Below are positions 8,193 through 15,418 of a stretch of 28,002 nucleotides of DNA, piece by piece (the stretch's first letter is position 1; every line of letters begins with the position of its first letter). The stretch covers positions 1-28,002 of the forward strand of contig DBBY01000029.1 of NCBI GenBank assembly GCA_002292855.1. Direction: 5' to 3'. The notes beneath the pieces were generated by a model. It did no database searches and was not told the DNA's origin. It saw only the letters and a program-made list of their open reading frames with translations. A program made the translations under genes and the position numbers. The DNA comes from Flavobacteriales bacterium UBA972. GTDB lineage: Bacteria > Bacteroidota > Bacteroidia > Flavobacteriales > Schleiferiaceae.

Positions 8193-9633
8193 TACGCAAG
8201 GGATTATTGAGGTAAAATTCTACAATGTAATTTTTGAACTGGCTGTCGTACAGGGCCCTAACCCGGTTTGACGCCGAAGCCAAGTAAATGTTTTTTATCG
8301 ACACAAAGTCATAGACGCTAATGCTGCCCGCCTCAAAGCGAACCGTCGCGTCCTGATAGGCCCGCTCGGCAGACTGCTCGGCAGCCAAGGATGCATCGTA
8401 CTGCCTCCAGGCAGCAACTGCGTCTGCGTGTGCGCGCTCTACAGACTGTCGGTAGGTGTCGCGCTGCTGCTGAACCTGAATTTCTGCGTTGTCACGAGCA
8501 AGTTCCGCCCTTTTGACGGCGTTCTCGATGCGGAACCCGTTGAATAAGGGGATCGATAAATTGAGGCCCACAAACTGCCGCACGTTCTCGCTAACCTGGT
8601 CTGCAAATCCAAAATCCAAGAACTTGGGCGTCTGGACCTGGGTAAACACGGGAATCTGCGTTACCCCATCGAGCCAAAAACCAACGGGGAGGACCTGGGT
8701 GTCGTAGCCACCGAACTTGCGTGCGCGGTCGGAATAGCTTGTAGACACCTGCCCCGATACCGAAAGCGTCGGTGCCCGAGAACCTTGAGCGCGTTTGAGG
8801 CCATAGTGGCTGGCCATGAGCTGATGCTCCGCCGCACGAACCAAGGGTTGCTTGAGTACGGAGCTCTGAAAAACGGCCTCGGGCTGAAGAGCCAGTACCG
8901 CAGAGGGCCCGTTGGGAAGATTCGTCGGACGAACCAAATCCAATTCTGCGCTGGTGGGCAGGCCCATGAATTGCTTGAGCACCAAAAGACCCAGCGTATA
9001 CTGGTTTGCCGCGACCACCGAACGCTGCACGTCGGCCATCCATTGCGACTCTACCGACAGGTACTCGTTGACCGCAATGGCTCCGGCATCGAGCAGTTTT
9101 TTGCTTCGATTCTTCAGCTGGTTCGATACCGTCTCCTGCTCTTGGGCAATGCGTAGGGCCTCGTCGGCCAAAAGGACGGCCAAAAACTGAGAAGCAGCGT
9201 TAAGGGCTACGCCGTTTCGCGCCTCGTCGAGCTGGGCTTGGGCCAGGGCGACCTGAACTTGGGATTGGCGGTAGGTATTCCAGGTTTGGAATCCGTCAAA
9301 AATGGTCCATTGAGCGACCAAGGATCCGCTGGCCGTAGAAAGAGCGTTGCGGTTTACCTCGTTGGTTACCGGGTCAATGGAGAGTCCGCTGTTGAAAAAA
9401 TTCCCGGCGCCGGCATTGACTGAGGGCAGGAGTCCGCCCACCGAGGCAAGGCGGTCTGATTCGGCAGCGCGCACGTTGTTGGCCGCCTGCCTCACACTGA
9501 ATTGGTAGGCAAGGGCCTTGTCTACGCATGCCTGAAGGCTGTAGGATTCCGCGCCCGTGGCCGATTGCGCCCCTGAGGAATAGGTGGAGGCCAGAAATAC
9601 AGCCGCCAAAAAAGGTGCAGGGAAGAAGCGCAT
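8185..9633 (-). CDS. TolC family outer-membrane efflux protein
   Basis: A 482-residue outer-membrane channel of the TolC/OEP family. The ATG at 9633 gives a signal peptide (MRFFPAPFLAAVFLASTYSSGAQS); the frame runs open upstream into a neighbouring gene, but those residues do not look like real protein. After the opening SYSLQACVDKALAYQFSVRQAANNVRAAESDR come two OEP repeats of long amphipathic helices. The typical second-half strand GLNLSIPLFNGFRIENAVKRAELARDNAE is present, as is the end motif RFEAGSISVYDFVSIKNIYLASASNRVRALY. It is paired with the HlyD-type adaptor by an 8-base overlap. A 34-base gap with no clear terminator separates it from the oxidase-associated genes upstream, so read-through from that cluster is likely. 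Confidence 0.93.
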   Translation of the reverse strand: MRFFPAPFLAAVFLASTYSSGAQSATGAESYSLQACVDKALAYQFSVRQAANNVRAAESDRLASVGGLLPSVNAGAGNFFNSGLSIDPVTNEVNRNALSTASGSLVAQWTIFDGFQTWNTYRQSQVQVALAQAQLDEARNGVALNAASQFLAVLLADEALRIAQEQETVSNQLKNRSKKLLDAGAIAVNEYLSVESQWMADVQRSVVAANQYTLGLLVLKQFMGLPTSAELDLVRPTNLPNGPSAVLALQPEAVFQSSVLKQPLVRAAEHQLMASHYGLKRAQGSRAPTLSVSGQVSTSYSDRARKFGGYDTQVLPVGFWLDGVTQIPVFTQVQTPKFLDFGFADQVSENVRQFVGLNLSIPLFNGFRIENAVKRAELARDNAEIQVQQQRDTYRQSVERAHADAVAAWRQYDASLAAEQSAERAYQDATVRFEAGSISVYDFVSIKNIYLASASNRVRALYDSQFKNYIVEFYLNNPLRNE

Positions 9634-9667
9634 GCCCCAAGAAATGCAAAAACTATGCAAAATACCC

Positions 9668-9898
9668 TTAAGGATTAGATGATTTGCTTTTATGGCTCCA
9701 ATACCATGCAATAGCCACCGCAGCCATAAGCACGTAGGGAATAGCCATGAGGTAGAGAATGCCCGCATTCAGGCCCGTTGCCTCTGAAGAGCCTGCCGCC
9801 TGACCCGACTCTGCCGTGGCCTTGCACATGGCGCACTGGGCTGAAGCCCAGGTACTCCAAGCCAGTGAAGCCACGAAATAGGCCATTTTCCTGCTCAT
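9668..9898 (-). CDS. Small exported CxxC membrane protein of the oxidase cluster, function unknown
   Basis: A 76-residue protein starting at the ATG at 9898, whose ATGA overlaps the stop of the DUF420 gene. It has an N-terminal signal-like segment (MSRKMAYFVASLAWSTWASA), then immediately QCAMC, a CxxC pair at Cys22 and Cys25. A short Gly/Ser/Ala-rich hydrophilic stretch precedes the conserved-looking GLNAGILYLMAIPYVLMAA membrane helix (about residues 42-66) and a basic tail. I recall similar small proteins beside DUF420/SCO genes in other Bacteroidetes, but know no assigned function. The layout (thiols next to the membrane on the periplasmic face, translationally coupled to oxidase assembly genes) suggests a role in copper or thiol handling for oxidase maturation. 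That role is inference. A lipoprotein is unlikely because the context lacks a proper lipobox. Confidence 0.8.
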   Translation of the reverse strand: MSRKMAYFVASLAWSTWASAQCAMCKATAESGQAAGSSEATGLNAGILYLMAIPYVLMAAVAIAWYWSHKSKSSNP

Positions 9899-10446
9899 TG
9901 GGGGTAGTATGGGGCCATAAAGAGGTACACCAAAACTCCAGTGACGGCAACGTACATCCACACCGGGAACGTCCATTTGACCCACTTTTTATGGGACGAA
10001 ATTTGGTTGTTCATCGCTCGGTAGATGCTGAACATCGCCATGGGCAGAACTGGAATACTCAGGGTAATGTGGGAAATCAAAATAAAGAAGTACAGCGGTC
10101 GAATCCATCCTTGGCCGCCAAAGGTGGCGTCGGGATTGGACAAGTGACTCACTACATAGCTAACTAAAAAGACGGCAGACAGAGCAAATGCAGTGAGGTT
10201 GGCCAGTCGGTGGGCTGCAATATTCTTGGTCTTTATCATTCCAAACGAAACGAGCAGCAATACCGCAGTGGTTCCGTTAAGCACCGCGTGAAAAAAAGGC
10301 AGGCTTCGCACGTTGGCACTACCCCATTGAATTTTTAGGTCCTCGGGGAGCAGAAAGAGTGAGGCCACCGCTAAGGGTACAATTATAGACAGTGCCACAA
10401 TCAGGGGCACAAAAATGCGGTCTCTCGGGTGCTTTGCTTGGCTCAT
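9895..10446 (-). CDS. DUF420 membrane protein (CtaM/YozB-like oxidase assembly factor)
   Basis: A 183-residue inner-membrane protein with five predicted helices (about 12-32, 51-71, 82-102, 117-141 and 158-178). It carries the histidines characteristic of DUF420: FFHAVLN (His53), HR (His79), SH (His101), ISHI (His126) and SHKKWVKWTFPVW (His152). DUF420 members such as CtaM (YozB) of Firmicutes are needed for heme A-type oxidase assembly. Here the gene follows SCO with an ATGA 4-base overlap and precedes the small CxxC protein with another ATGA overlap. The location inside an oxidase cluster supports the same role. Whether it binds heme or copper cannot be told from sequence alone. Confidence 0.85.
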   Translation of the reverse strand: MSQAKHPRDRIFVPLIVALSIIVPLAVASLFLLPEDLKIQWGSANVRSLPFFHAVLNGTTAVLLLVSFGMIKTKNIAAHRLANLTAFALSAVFLVSYVVSHLSNPDATFGGQGWIRPLYFFILISHITLSIPVLPMAMFSIYRAMNNQISSHKKWVKWTFPVWMYVAVTGVLVYLFMAPYYPQ

Positions 10447-11129
10447 AATCCCATTTTTTCTTGGCGGTGTTCCTTAACCAAAACACGCAAATCTTCTACG
10501 AGTTCATCGACTTGCACCGGCTGCGAAACGTCGTAGGCACCCAAAATTTGGTTTTGGTCGTCAAACCGGCTGCGCAGGTTACCGTTCCAGTCCACAATGA
10601 CCGCCGACTGCGAATGCGTAAAGCCCCCGTCGGCGTTGGAATCGGCCATGGCCGTCAGGTAGTAGGCCTTGGCAAGCTGGTAAATCGCCTCCCGGTCGCC
10701 GGTAATGAACTTCCATTTCGGACTTTGACCCACGCCAAACCGCTCCTTGTAGGCCTCGAGAACCTCGGGAGTATCGGTTTCGGGGTCAATACTAAAGCTC
10801 ACAAAAACAATGTCCTTAAAGGCAAACATGCGATCGTGCGCCTGCTTGAGGTGAAAGTTCATCCCAGGGCAAACGGTGGGACAGCTGGAGAAAAAGAAGC
10901 TTACTACCGCGATTTTACCCTGCATGCTGTCGGCGGTCCAAGCGGATCCATTGGACTGAACTAAAGAAAAATCCCTTAGGTCGCTTCCTACCGCAGTGGG
11001 ACCCGGCCCGAGGTTTTCAAGTGTTCTAAAAGTTACCGCCCCGCTTATAAGCAAGGATCCGAGGTACATCGAAACCGGCAAAAGCAATAAAGCCGCCAAG
11101 ACCAGCTTTTTGGCCACGGGACTAGCCAT
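10443..11129 (-). CDS. SCO1/SenC family copper chaperone for cytochrome oxidase
   Basis: A 228-residue membrane-anchored thioredoxin-fold protein that delivers copper to the CuA site of cytochrome oxidase. An N-terminal anchor (about residues 8-32) is followed by the SCO domain. The copper-binding CxxxC is at SSCPTVCPG (Cys83, Cys87) and the distal His ligand is at GFTHSQSAV (His172). Other family hallmarks are VVSFFFSSCPTVCP, FVSFSIDPETDTPEVL and the strand AVIVDWNGN. It sits 3 bases after the subunit IV gene and overlaps the DUF420 gene by 4 bases, so it belongs to the oxidase transcript. All key residues are present, and length is normal. Confidence 0.94.
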   Translation of the reverse strand: MASPVAKKLVLAALLLLPVSMYLGSLLISGAVTFRTLENLGPGPTAVGSDLRDFSLVQSNGSAWTADSMQGKIAVVSFFFSSCPTVCPGMNFHLKQAHDRMFAFKDIVFVSFSIDPETDTPEVLEAYKERFGVGQSPKWKFITGDREAIYQLAKAYYLTAMADSNADGGFTHSQSAVIVDWNGNLRSRFDDQNQILGAYDVSQPVQVDELVEDLRVLVKEHRQEKMGL

Positions 11130-11132
11130 GCC

Positions 11133-11453
11133 TTAGTAACCGTAAACCTCGACCCCTTCGTAAAGAAGGATGAAGGTGAGGTAGGGAATCAAAACCAGGA
11201 TGGGCAAATAAATCGCCATCCGAAGGGACTGGGTTTCGTACTTGAGGTGCATAAAGTACTGCACGATGTATGCGGCCTTAACTAGAGTTAGTCCGATAAA
11301 AATCAAGTTGAGAATGCTTGTGCCGGCCAGTGGAAGCAAGAGAAATGAAGGCTTGATGATGCCCAAGGCTACCTCTACCCCAGTCACGACCAAGAGCAGC
11401 CAAAAAATATTCCAAATCCAACGGGTTCCGGTAGGGGAGCTTGAGTCTGACAT
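11133..11453 (-). CDS. Cytochrome c oxidase subunit IV (prokaryotic COX4/CyoD type)
   Basis: A 106-residue membrane protein with three predicted helices. The second and third segments carry the family signature TLVKAAYIVQYFMHLKYE (about residues 56-73). I start at the ATG at 11453 (MSDSSSPTGTRWIWNIFW), two bases after the stop of the subunit III gene; codons upstream overlap that gene and lack family character. Subunit IV of bacterial heme-copper oxidases is a small non-catalytic subunit that helps assemble or stabilise the core. It lies between subunit III and SCO in the same tight run. Confidence 0.88.
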   Translation of the reverse strand: MSDSSSPTGTRWIWNIFWLLLVVTGVEVALGIIKPSFLLLPLAGTSILNLIFIGLTLVKAAYIVQYFMHLKYETQSLRMAIYLPILVLIPYLTFILLYEGVEVYGY

Positions 11454-11455
11454 AA

Positions 11456-12364
11456 CTAGACGAGGTAGAAAAAGGTGAATACAAAAACCCATACTAAATC
11501 CACAAAGTGCCAGTACAAGCCCACTTTTTCTACCATAAGGTAGCTTTTGCGGCGCTCATAGGTTCCCATTAGGACGTTGTAAAAAATAATGATGTTGATA
11601 ATCACCCCCGAGAAGACGTGGAATCCGTGGAAGCCCGTAATAAAGAAGAAGAAGTTCGCAAACTGTCCTTGACCGTATTCGTTGTGCTTCATATTGGCAC
11701 CCTGCACTACCTGTGCACTTTGTATCAAGCGCAAGGACTCAGCGCGGGTCAGCTGGGCATGACCCTTGCCTGGGGACTGAAGCACCAATGCTTCGTTGGC
11801 CTCAAAAGCTGTTTTGACCTCGTCCGTGCTAAACTTCTCGAGGTGGTTGGACGCATGGCCTGCTTCGCCATCTACGAGTTGGCTCAAGGATAGCACCTGG
11901 CCCGTTTGCGCTTCGGCCACCTTGAGCACGCGGCCGTCGGCAAGTTCAATCCCTCCCTTGTCTCCGATAATAAAATGGTACCATTCCCAGGCCTGTGAGC
12001 CCACAAAAATGAAACCACCCACGATGGTGGCAATCATCCACCAGGCCACTGCGGTCTTTTTGAGTTGATGCCCTGCGTTCACGGCAATAACCATGGTGAC
12101 TGAGGACATGATGAGCACGAAGGTCATAAAGGCTACATACAGCAGGGGCTGGTCGCCCTCGATGCCCGGAAAGTGGGTGAACACGTCTTCGGCAATAGGC
12201 CAGGTTGCTTCGTGGCCAAAACGCATGAATCCGTATGCCGTCAAAAACCCAGTAAAGGTCAAGGCATCAGAAACCAAGAAGAACCACATCATTAGTTTGC
12301 CGTACTCGGCCTTCATGGGCTCATTGCCTCCAGACCAAGATTCTGCTGCAGCGGGTTGTGCCAT
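11456..12364 (-). CDS. Cytochrome c oxidase subunit III with large internal hydrophilic insertion
   Basis: A 302-residue subunit III of a heme-copper oxidase. Five helices are evident. The first lies after EYGKLMMWFFLVSDALTF, and the last two carry the classic motifs FITGFHGFHVFSG (about 241-253) and GLYWHFVDLVWVFVF (about 282-296). Between the helix ending WEWYHFII (residue 133) and MKHNEYGQGQFANFFFF (from 225) lies a hydrophilic insert of about 90 residues, rich in Glu, Lys, Ser and Ala. This makes the protein much longer than a minimal CyoC-type subunit III; I recall a similar extension in other Bacteroidetes. A second, shorter subunit III-like gene lies immediately upstream, with a 40-base gap containing a -7 box. 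Subunits I and II are not in the window. Confidence 0.92.
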   Translation of the reverse strand: MAQPAAAESWSGGNEPMKAEYGKLMMWFFLVSDALTFTGFLTAYGFMRFGHEATWPIAEDVFTHFPGIEGDQPLLYVAFMTFVLIMSSVTMVIAVNAGHQLKKTAVAWWMIATIVGGFIFVGSQAWEWYHFIIGDKGGIELADGRVLKVAEAQTGQVLSLSQLVDGEAGHASNHLEKFSTDEVKTAFEANEALVLQSPGKGHAQLTRAESLRLIQSAQVVQGANMKHNEYGQGQFANFFFFITGFHGFHVFSGVIINIIIFYNVLMGTYERRKSYLMVEKVGLYWHFVDLVWVFVFTFFYLV

Positions 12365-12399
12365 TTTGTGTTGTGGTATTATGGTATTTATTGCTCGCG

Positions 12400-12407
12400 C
12401 AAAATTA
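12400..12407 (-). promoter_or_regulatory. TAnnTTTG match between the two subunit III genes
   Basis: On the minus strand this reads TAATTTTG, an exact -7 consensus match that includes the TAA stop of the upstream gene. It lies 35 bases before the ATG at 12364. No TTG is present at the right distance for a -33 element. It could be an internal promoter giving a leader of about 30 bases, or chance. Confidence 0.3.
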
Positions 12408-12971
12408 GCGCAGGATGATCAAAAACCCGAGTAAATAAAACCAAAGAAACCCTAGAAAATGCCAAAATTGAGCCCCCAGGGTGAAACGCAGTATTTTGGC
12501 TCCGACATAGTAGCCGCGGGCGCTGCGCCAAACCATGCGGCCGAGCACAATAAGACCCACGAGTATGTGGATCCAGTGGAACCAAGTTATGACGTAGAGC
12601 CAACTCGCCTCTGGGCGGCTGCCGGGGCCGGTAAAGAAAATGTTTTGGTCGGTAAGGGCATTCCATCCGAATACCTGAAAGACGGCAAACAAGACTGCCA
12701 TTATTAGGGTCAGAACCATAGGCAGACGAGCATCTCCGCCCGACTTCACCTGATTTTGCGCCCGCATCAAGACGATACTTGATAGGGCAATCAAGCCCGC
12801 ACTGAGGTAGAACCAAACGGGCAGTTCAATGGTCTGCCACTGCGCTTTGGCCGAGAGTGCGGACCGCGCTACGACATAGCCTGAGGTCAGGCCGGCAAAA
12901 GACATGGCGATGCTCGCTAGTCCGATATAAAGGAGCGGACGCGCCGCTTTTTGTTGGGGAGTTAGTTCCAT
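12405..12971 (-). CDS. Second cytochrome c oxidase subunit III-like protein
   Basis: A 188-residue, five-helix membrane protein of the COX3/CyoC superfamily. It resembles subunit III in the helix pair WFHWIHILVGLIVLGRM and in the final FWHFLGFLWFYLLGFLI. The usual WHFVD motif is altered: the Asp position reads Gly (WHFLG). An early GLTSGYVVARS motif is also present. It is shorter than the neighbouring 302-residue subunit III and lacks the hydrophilic insert. Two adjacent and unequal subunit III genes are, as far as I recall, the common Bacteroidetes arrangement. The gene follows ctaB by 3 bases, so the two are co-transcribed. It may be a structural subunit or a dedicated assembly partner of the longer subunit. 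Confidence 0.87.
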   Translation of the reverse strand: MELTPQQKAARPLLYIGLASIAMSFAGLTSGYVVARSALSAKAQWQTIELPVWFYLSAGLIALSSIVLMRAQNQVKSGGDARLPMVLTLIMAVLFAVFQVFGWNALTDQNIFFTGPGSRPEASWLYVITWFHWIHILVGLIVLGRMVWRSARGYYVGAKILRFTLGAQFWHFLGFLWFYLLGFLIILR

Positions 12972-12974
12972 AAT

Positions 12975-13829
12975 CTATGAGGTAAAACGATCGATGACCC
13001 AAATAGTTTGAACCAGCGGCAGATAGCGTATCGTGCTAAACATTAATGCCCGTGCGGAGGCATCCTCGCGGCGGCTCCAATGCCTAAGGGCGTGGTAGAG
13101 CACATCAAAGCCCAGAAGGAGCGTTACCGCGGCAGCCCATCTGCTGAGCTCAATTTGCCCGGCAAATCCCAAAGCGGGGAGCAGGGATATCAATATCATC
13201 CAGACCGTATAAAAAATGATGAGCCGAGTGGCCTGCGCATCCTTTTTGCGGTTGGGCAGTAAGTAGTAGCCCGCGCGGGCGTAGTCGTCGTAGGCCATCC
13301 AGGCAATGGCCCAAAAGTGCGGAAACTGCCAGACAAATTGGTAGGCAAACAGCAAGCCTGATTCGGGCCCGAAGCTGCCGGTTGCCGCTACCCACCCGAG
13401 CATGAAGGGAATGGCTCCAGGAATGGCCCCCACCAAGACAGCCCATGGAGACTTTGCTTTTAGGGGGGTATAAATCAGCACATAAAGAAGCAGGCTTAGG
13501 GCCCCAAAACCGGCGGTCTTAAGATTGAGCAGGGCGAGCGCTGCGATTCCAAGAATTCCAAAAGCCAGGGCCCAAATAAGTGCGGTTCGGCGCGTCATCC
13601 GCCCAGAAGGCAAGGGTCGGTTCTGGGTGCGCATCATAAGGGAGTCTTGCTGAATTTCCCAGAGTTGGTTGAAGGCGTTGCTCGACCCTACCACGGCAAA
13701 GCCGCCCAAGGCTAGAATCAGGAGTTCCAGGATCTGTACTTCGGGGGTGCCTAGTAAATAGCCCGCTACCGAAGAGAGTACGACCGAAAAGGCCAAGCGA
13801 AATTTCAGCAGCAGCCCAAGATCATGCAT
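12975..13829 (-). CDS. ctaB: Heme O synthase (protoheme IX farnesyltransferase)
   Basis: A 284-residue inner-membrane prenyltransferase of the UbiA superfamily. It transfers a farnesyl group from farnesyl diphosphate to heme B, giving heme O on the way to heme A. The first polyprenyl-diphosphate motif is NQLWEIQQDSLMMRTQNRPL (about 54-73), with Glu in place of the first Asp of the usual DxxxD, a substitution I recall from other Bacteroidetes. The second motif region is QFPHFWAIAWMAYDDYARAG (about 169-188) followed by YYLLP. About eight helices are visible. The start at 13829 (MHDLGLLLKFRLAFSVV) is chosen because upstream codons lie inside cysQ; the two genes overlap by 8 bases (ATGCATGA). A heme A synthase gene (ctaA) is not in the window. 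Confidence 0.94.
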   Translation of the reverse strand: MHDLGLLLKFRLAFSVVLSSVAGYLLGTPEVQILELLILALGGFAVVGSSNAFNQLWEIQQDSLMMRTQNRPLPSGRMTRRTALIWALAFGILGIAALALLNLKTAGFGALSLLLYVLIYTPLKAKSPWAVLVGAIPGAIPFMLGWVAATGSFGPESGLLFAYQFVWQFPHFWAIAWMAYDDYARAGYYLLPNRKKDAQATRLIIFYTVWMILISLLPALGFAGQIELSRWAAAVTLLLGFDVLYHALRHWSRREDASARALMFSTIRYLPLVQTIWVIDRFTS

Positions 13830-14667
13830 TGCCGCAAAGATAGGGAGCGCCGCAGGCCATAAAGGGCGGATTGAGTAGGTTTTCTTTGTTGTACCGGAGC
13901 GGAGCGCCCGCCTCCAAACCCTTGGGGCCCATGACCAGCTGGTAGAGCTCCATGCCTGCACCCTTGAGTACGGCGTGACCCGCTGCAGTATCCCACTCCA
14001 TGGTTGGTGCTGCCCTTGGGTAGGCATGAGCCCTCCCCTCGGCAACGAGAGCAATTTTTAGCGAAGATCCCATGCTCACCCGATCAATTGGGCCGTGCAG
14101 GGCCTCCCAACGGGCAATTAATTCTTCGGTTTCGGGATTGCCATGCGAACGACTGGCCACCACCGTGGTGCGCTCGGGGAGCCGGCCCGGGAGGCTCTGG
14201 CCCAGCTGCCAAAACTCGCTCCAAGGCAAACGCGTCATGGACTTGCGGCTGCCAATGCCCGGGCCTCCGCAATACAGCCATCCGAGCACGGGCGCATACA
14301 CAATGCCAAAAACAGGGGTTCCGCCCGACATCAAGGCCACGTTTATGGTGAATTCACCGTTGCGCTTAATGAACTCCTTGGTACCGTCCAAGGGATCAAC
14401 TACCCAATACGTATTCCACTTCGTGCGCTCCTCAAAGGGGATTTTGCGGCCTTCCTCGCTCAAGACCGGAAATCCAGCGGCTAAAAGTACCGGCTCAAGA
14501 ACTGTATTGGCTGCATGGTCCGCGTCGGTAACTGGGCTTTGATCGCTTTTTAACTCGACATTCATCTCCCTTCGGCCTTCGTAGACCTCGAGAATGGCGT
14601 CGGCCGCGAGGTAGACCGCGCTTAAGACGCTGGGGCCCCATGCCAATGTTGTTTTGTCGAAGTTCAT
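13822..14667 (-). CDS. cysQ: 3'(2'),5'-bisphosphate nucleotidase CysQ
   Basis: A 281-residue member of the inositol monophosphatase fold family. CysQ hydrolyses 3'-phosphoadenosine 5'-phosphate (PAP) to AMP, clearing the by-product of PAPS-dependent sulfation or sulfate reduction. The metal site is complete: SPVTDAD (Asp48, Asp50), LSEEGR (Glu71, Glu72), WVVDPLDGTKEF (Asp91, Asp94) and MEWDTAAGHAV (Asp226). DGTKEF distinguishes CysQ from inositol phosphatases, which have DGTxNF. The gene starts just beyond the tonB terminator and is the first of the minus-strand run that continues into ctaB and the oxidase genes. I see no clear promoter box in the 55-base gap. The 8-base overlap with ctaB implies coupled expression of two functionally unrelated steps. 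Confidence 0.94.
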   Translation of the reverse strand: MNFDKTTLAWGPSVLSAVYLAADAILEVYEGRREMNVELKSDQSPVTDADHAANTVLEPVLLAAGFPVLSEEGRKIPFEERTKWNTYWVVDPLDGTKEFIKRNGEFTINVALMSGGTPVFGIVYAPVLGWLYCGGPGIGSRKSMTRLPWSEFWQLGQSLPGRLPERTTVVASRSHGNPETEELIARWEALHGPIDRVSMGSSLKIALVAEGRAHAYPRAAPTMEWDTAAGHAVLKGAGMELYQLVMGPKGLEAGAPLRYNKENLLNPPFMACGAPYLCGNA

Positions 14668-14680
14668 AATGCCTTAAATG

Positions 14681-14702
14681 AAAAACCCCGGCGAAACCGG
14701 GG
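14681..14702 (-). terminator. Rho-independent terminator after tonB
   Basis: Read on the minus strand the site is CCCCGG-TTTCG-CCGGGG followed by five T's: a 6-bp all-GC stem with a 5-base loop. It begins 20 bases past the tonB stop and marks the end of the ruvA-to-tonB run. Confidence 0.92.
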
Positions 14703-14722
14703 CTCTCTAAACCTATTAAGCC

Positions 14723-15418
14723 TTATTGCAGGCGGGCGTTGATGGGCAAGGAGTAGCGCATACGCACCGAACGACCTCCCACCTTAGCGGGCGTCATTTT
14801 GGGGAACATGCGTACCACCCGAACAGCCTCCTCGTCGAGAAGCTTGTCGACTCCGCGGTCTACGGCAACATCGGTAATGCGGCCGTCCTTCTCAATGATG
14901 AAGGAGACCCATACCTTGCCTTGAATGCCCATTTGCCTTGCCATCTCGGGGAACTCAAAGTTTTTACCGATGAATTGGCGAGTCTTGACATTAAAGCAAT
15001 TAAATCGCTCCTCTTCGGTAGCCATGTCTTCACAGCCTGGGAAGATGGGTTTATTTTCTACGTTGACAAAATTGAAAACCTCTTCAGACTCCACCTCCAT
15101 AATCTCAACCTTCGCGTCGTCATCAATTTCAGTAGAAATCAAGTCGAGCTCGACAATGTCAATTTTATTGTCTACAATTTTAAAAATCTCAATAGGCGCA
15201 GGCGGCGGGGGTGGCGGAGGCGGCGGAGTGCGGTTGGTAACCAGCATGTCCTCATCATCGGTAAGGGCATCCAGGGCACCTAGATCAATCAGGCCGCCTT
15301 CGTAGGTACGCCACTCAAAGGCCATCCAAGACAGACCCAATGCGATAACCAAACCAATTTGAAGGAACAAACCCTTGCGGGCGTCAAGGTCTGATTTAAA
15401 GTTTTTACGAGGATTCAT
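14723..15418 (-). CDS. tonB: Energy transducer TonB
   Basis: A 231-residue protein that carries proton-motive-force energy from ExbB/ExbD to TonB-dependent outer-membrane receptors. A short cytoplasmic N-terminus is followed by one membrane anchor (about residues 16-35). A periplasmic linker holds a run of nine prolines (65-73), then an acidic segment. A cysteine pair, FPGCE (Cys129) and FNCF (Cys141), of the type seen in Bacteroidetes TonB proteins precedes the C-terminal TonB domain (about 150-231). That domain has FPEMARQMGIQGKVWVSFII, DEEAVRVVRMFPKMTPAKVGG and VRMRYSLPI. The gene overlaps the vanZ-like gene by 14 bases and is last before a strong terminator. ExbB, ExbD and receptors are not in the window. 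Confidence 0.94.
   Translation of the reverse strand: MNPRKNFKSDLDARKGLFLQIGLVIALGLSWMAFEWRTYEGGLIDLGALDALTDDEDMLVTNRTPPPPPPPPPAPIEIFKIVDNKIDIVELDLISTEIDDDAKVEIMEVESEEVFNFVNVENKPIFPGCEDMATEEERFNCFNVKTRQFIGKNFEFPEMARQMGIQGKVWVSFIIEKDGRITDVAVDRGVDKLLDEEAVRVVRMFPKMTPAKVGGRSVRMRYSLPINARLQ

Noticed and set aside
9634..9667. Possible terminator between the small CxxC gene and tolC
   Set aside because: The gap has a CCTTAAGG palindrome without a loop and short T-runs, but no stem of useful length, so I do not call a terminator.
13830..14054. N-terminal extension of heme O synthase by 75 codons
   Set aside because: The extra residues lie entirely within cysQ, show no membrane or family character, and the ATG at 13829 matches the family start.
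15200..15230. GC-rich triplet-like repeat that could be a phase-variable microsatellite
   Set aside because: It encodes the proline run of TonB with mixed proline codons, and length changes by whole codons would not switch the gene off.
14726..15283. A 185-codon plus-strand open frame opposite tonB
   Set aside because: Its Arg-rich stretch is simply the complement of the TonB proline run; tonB is well supported.
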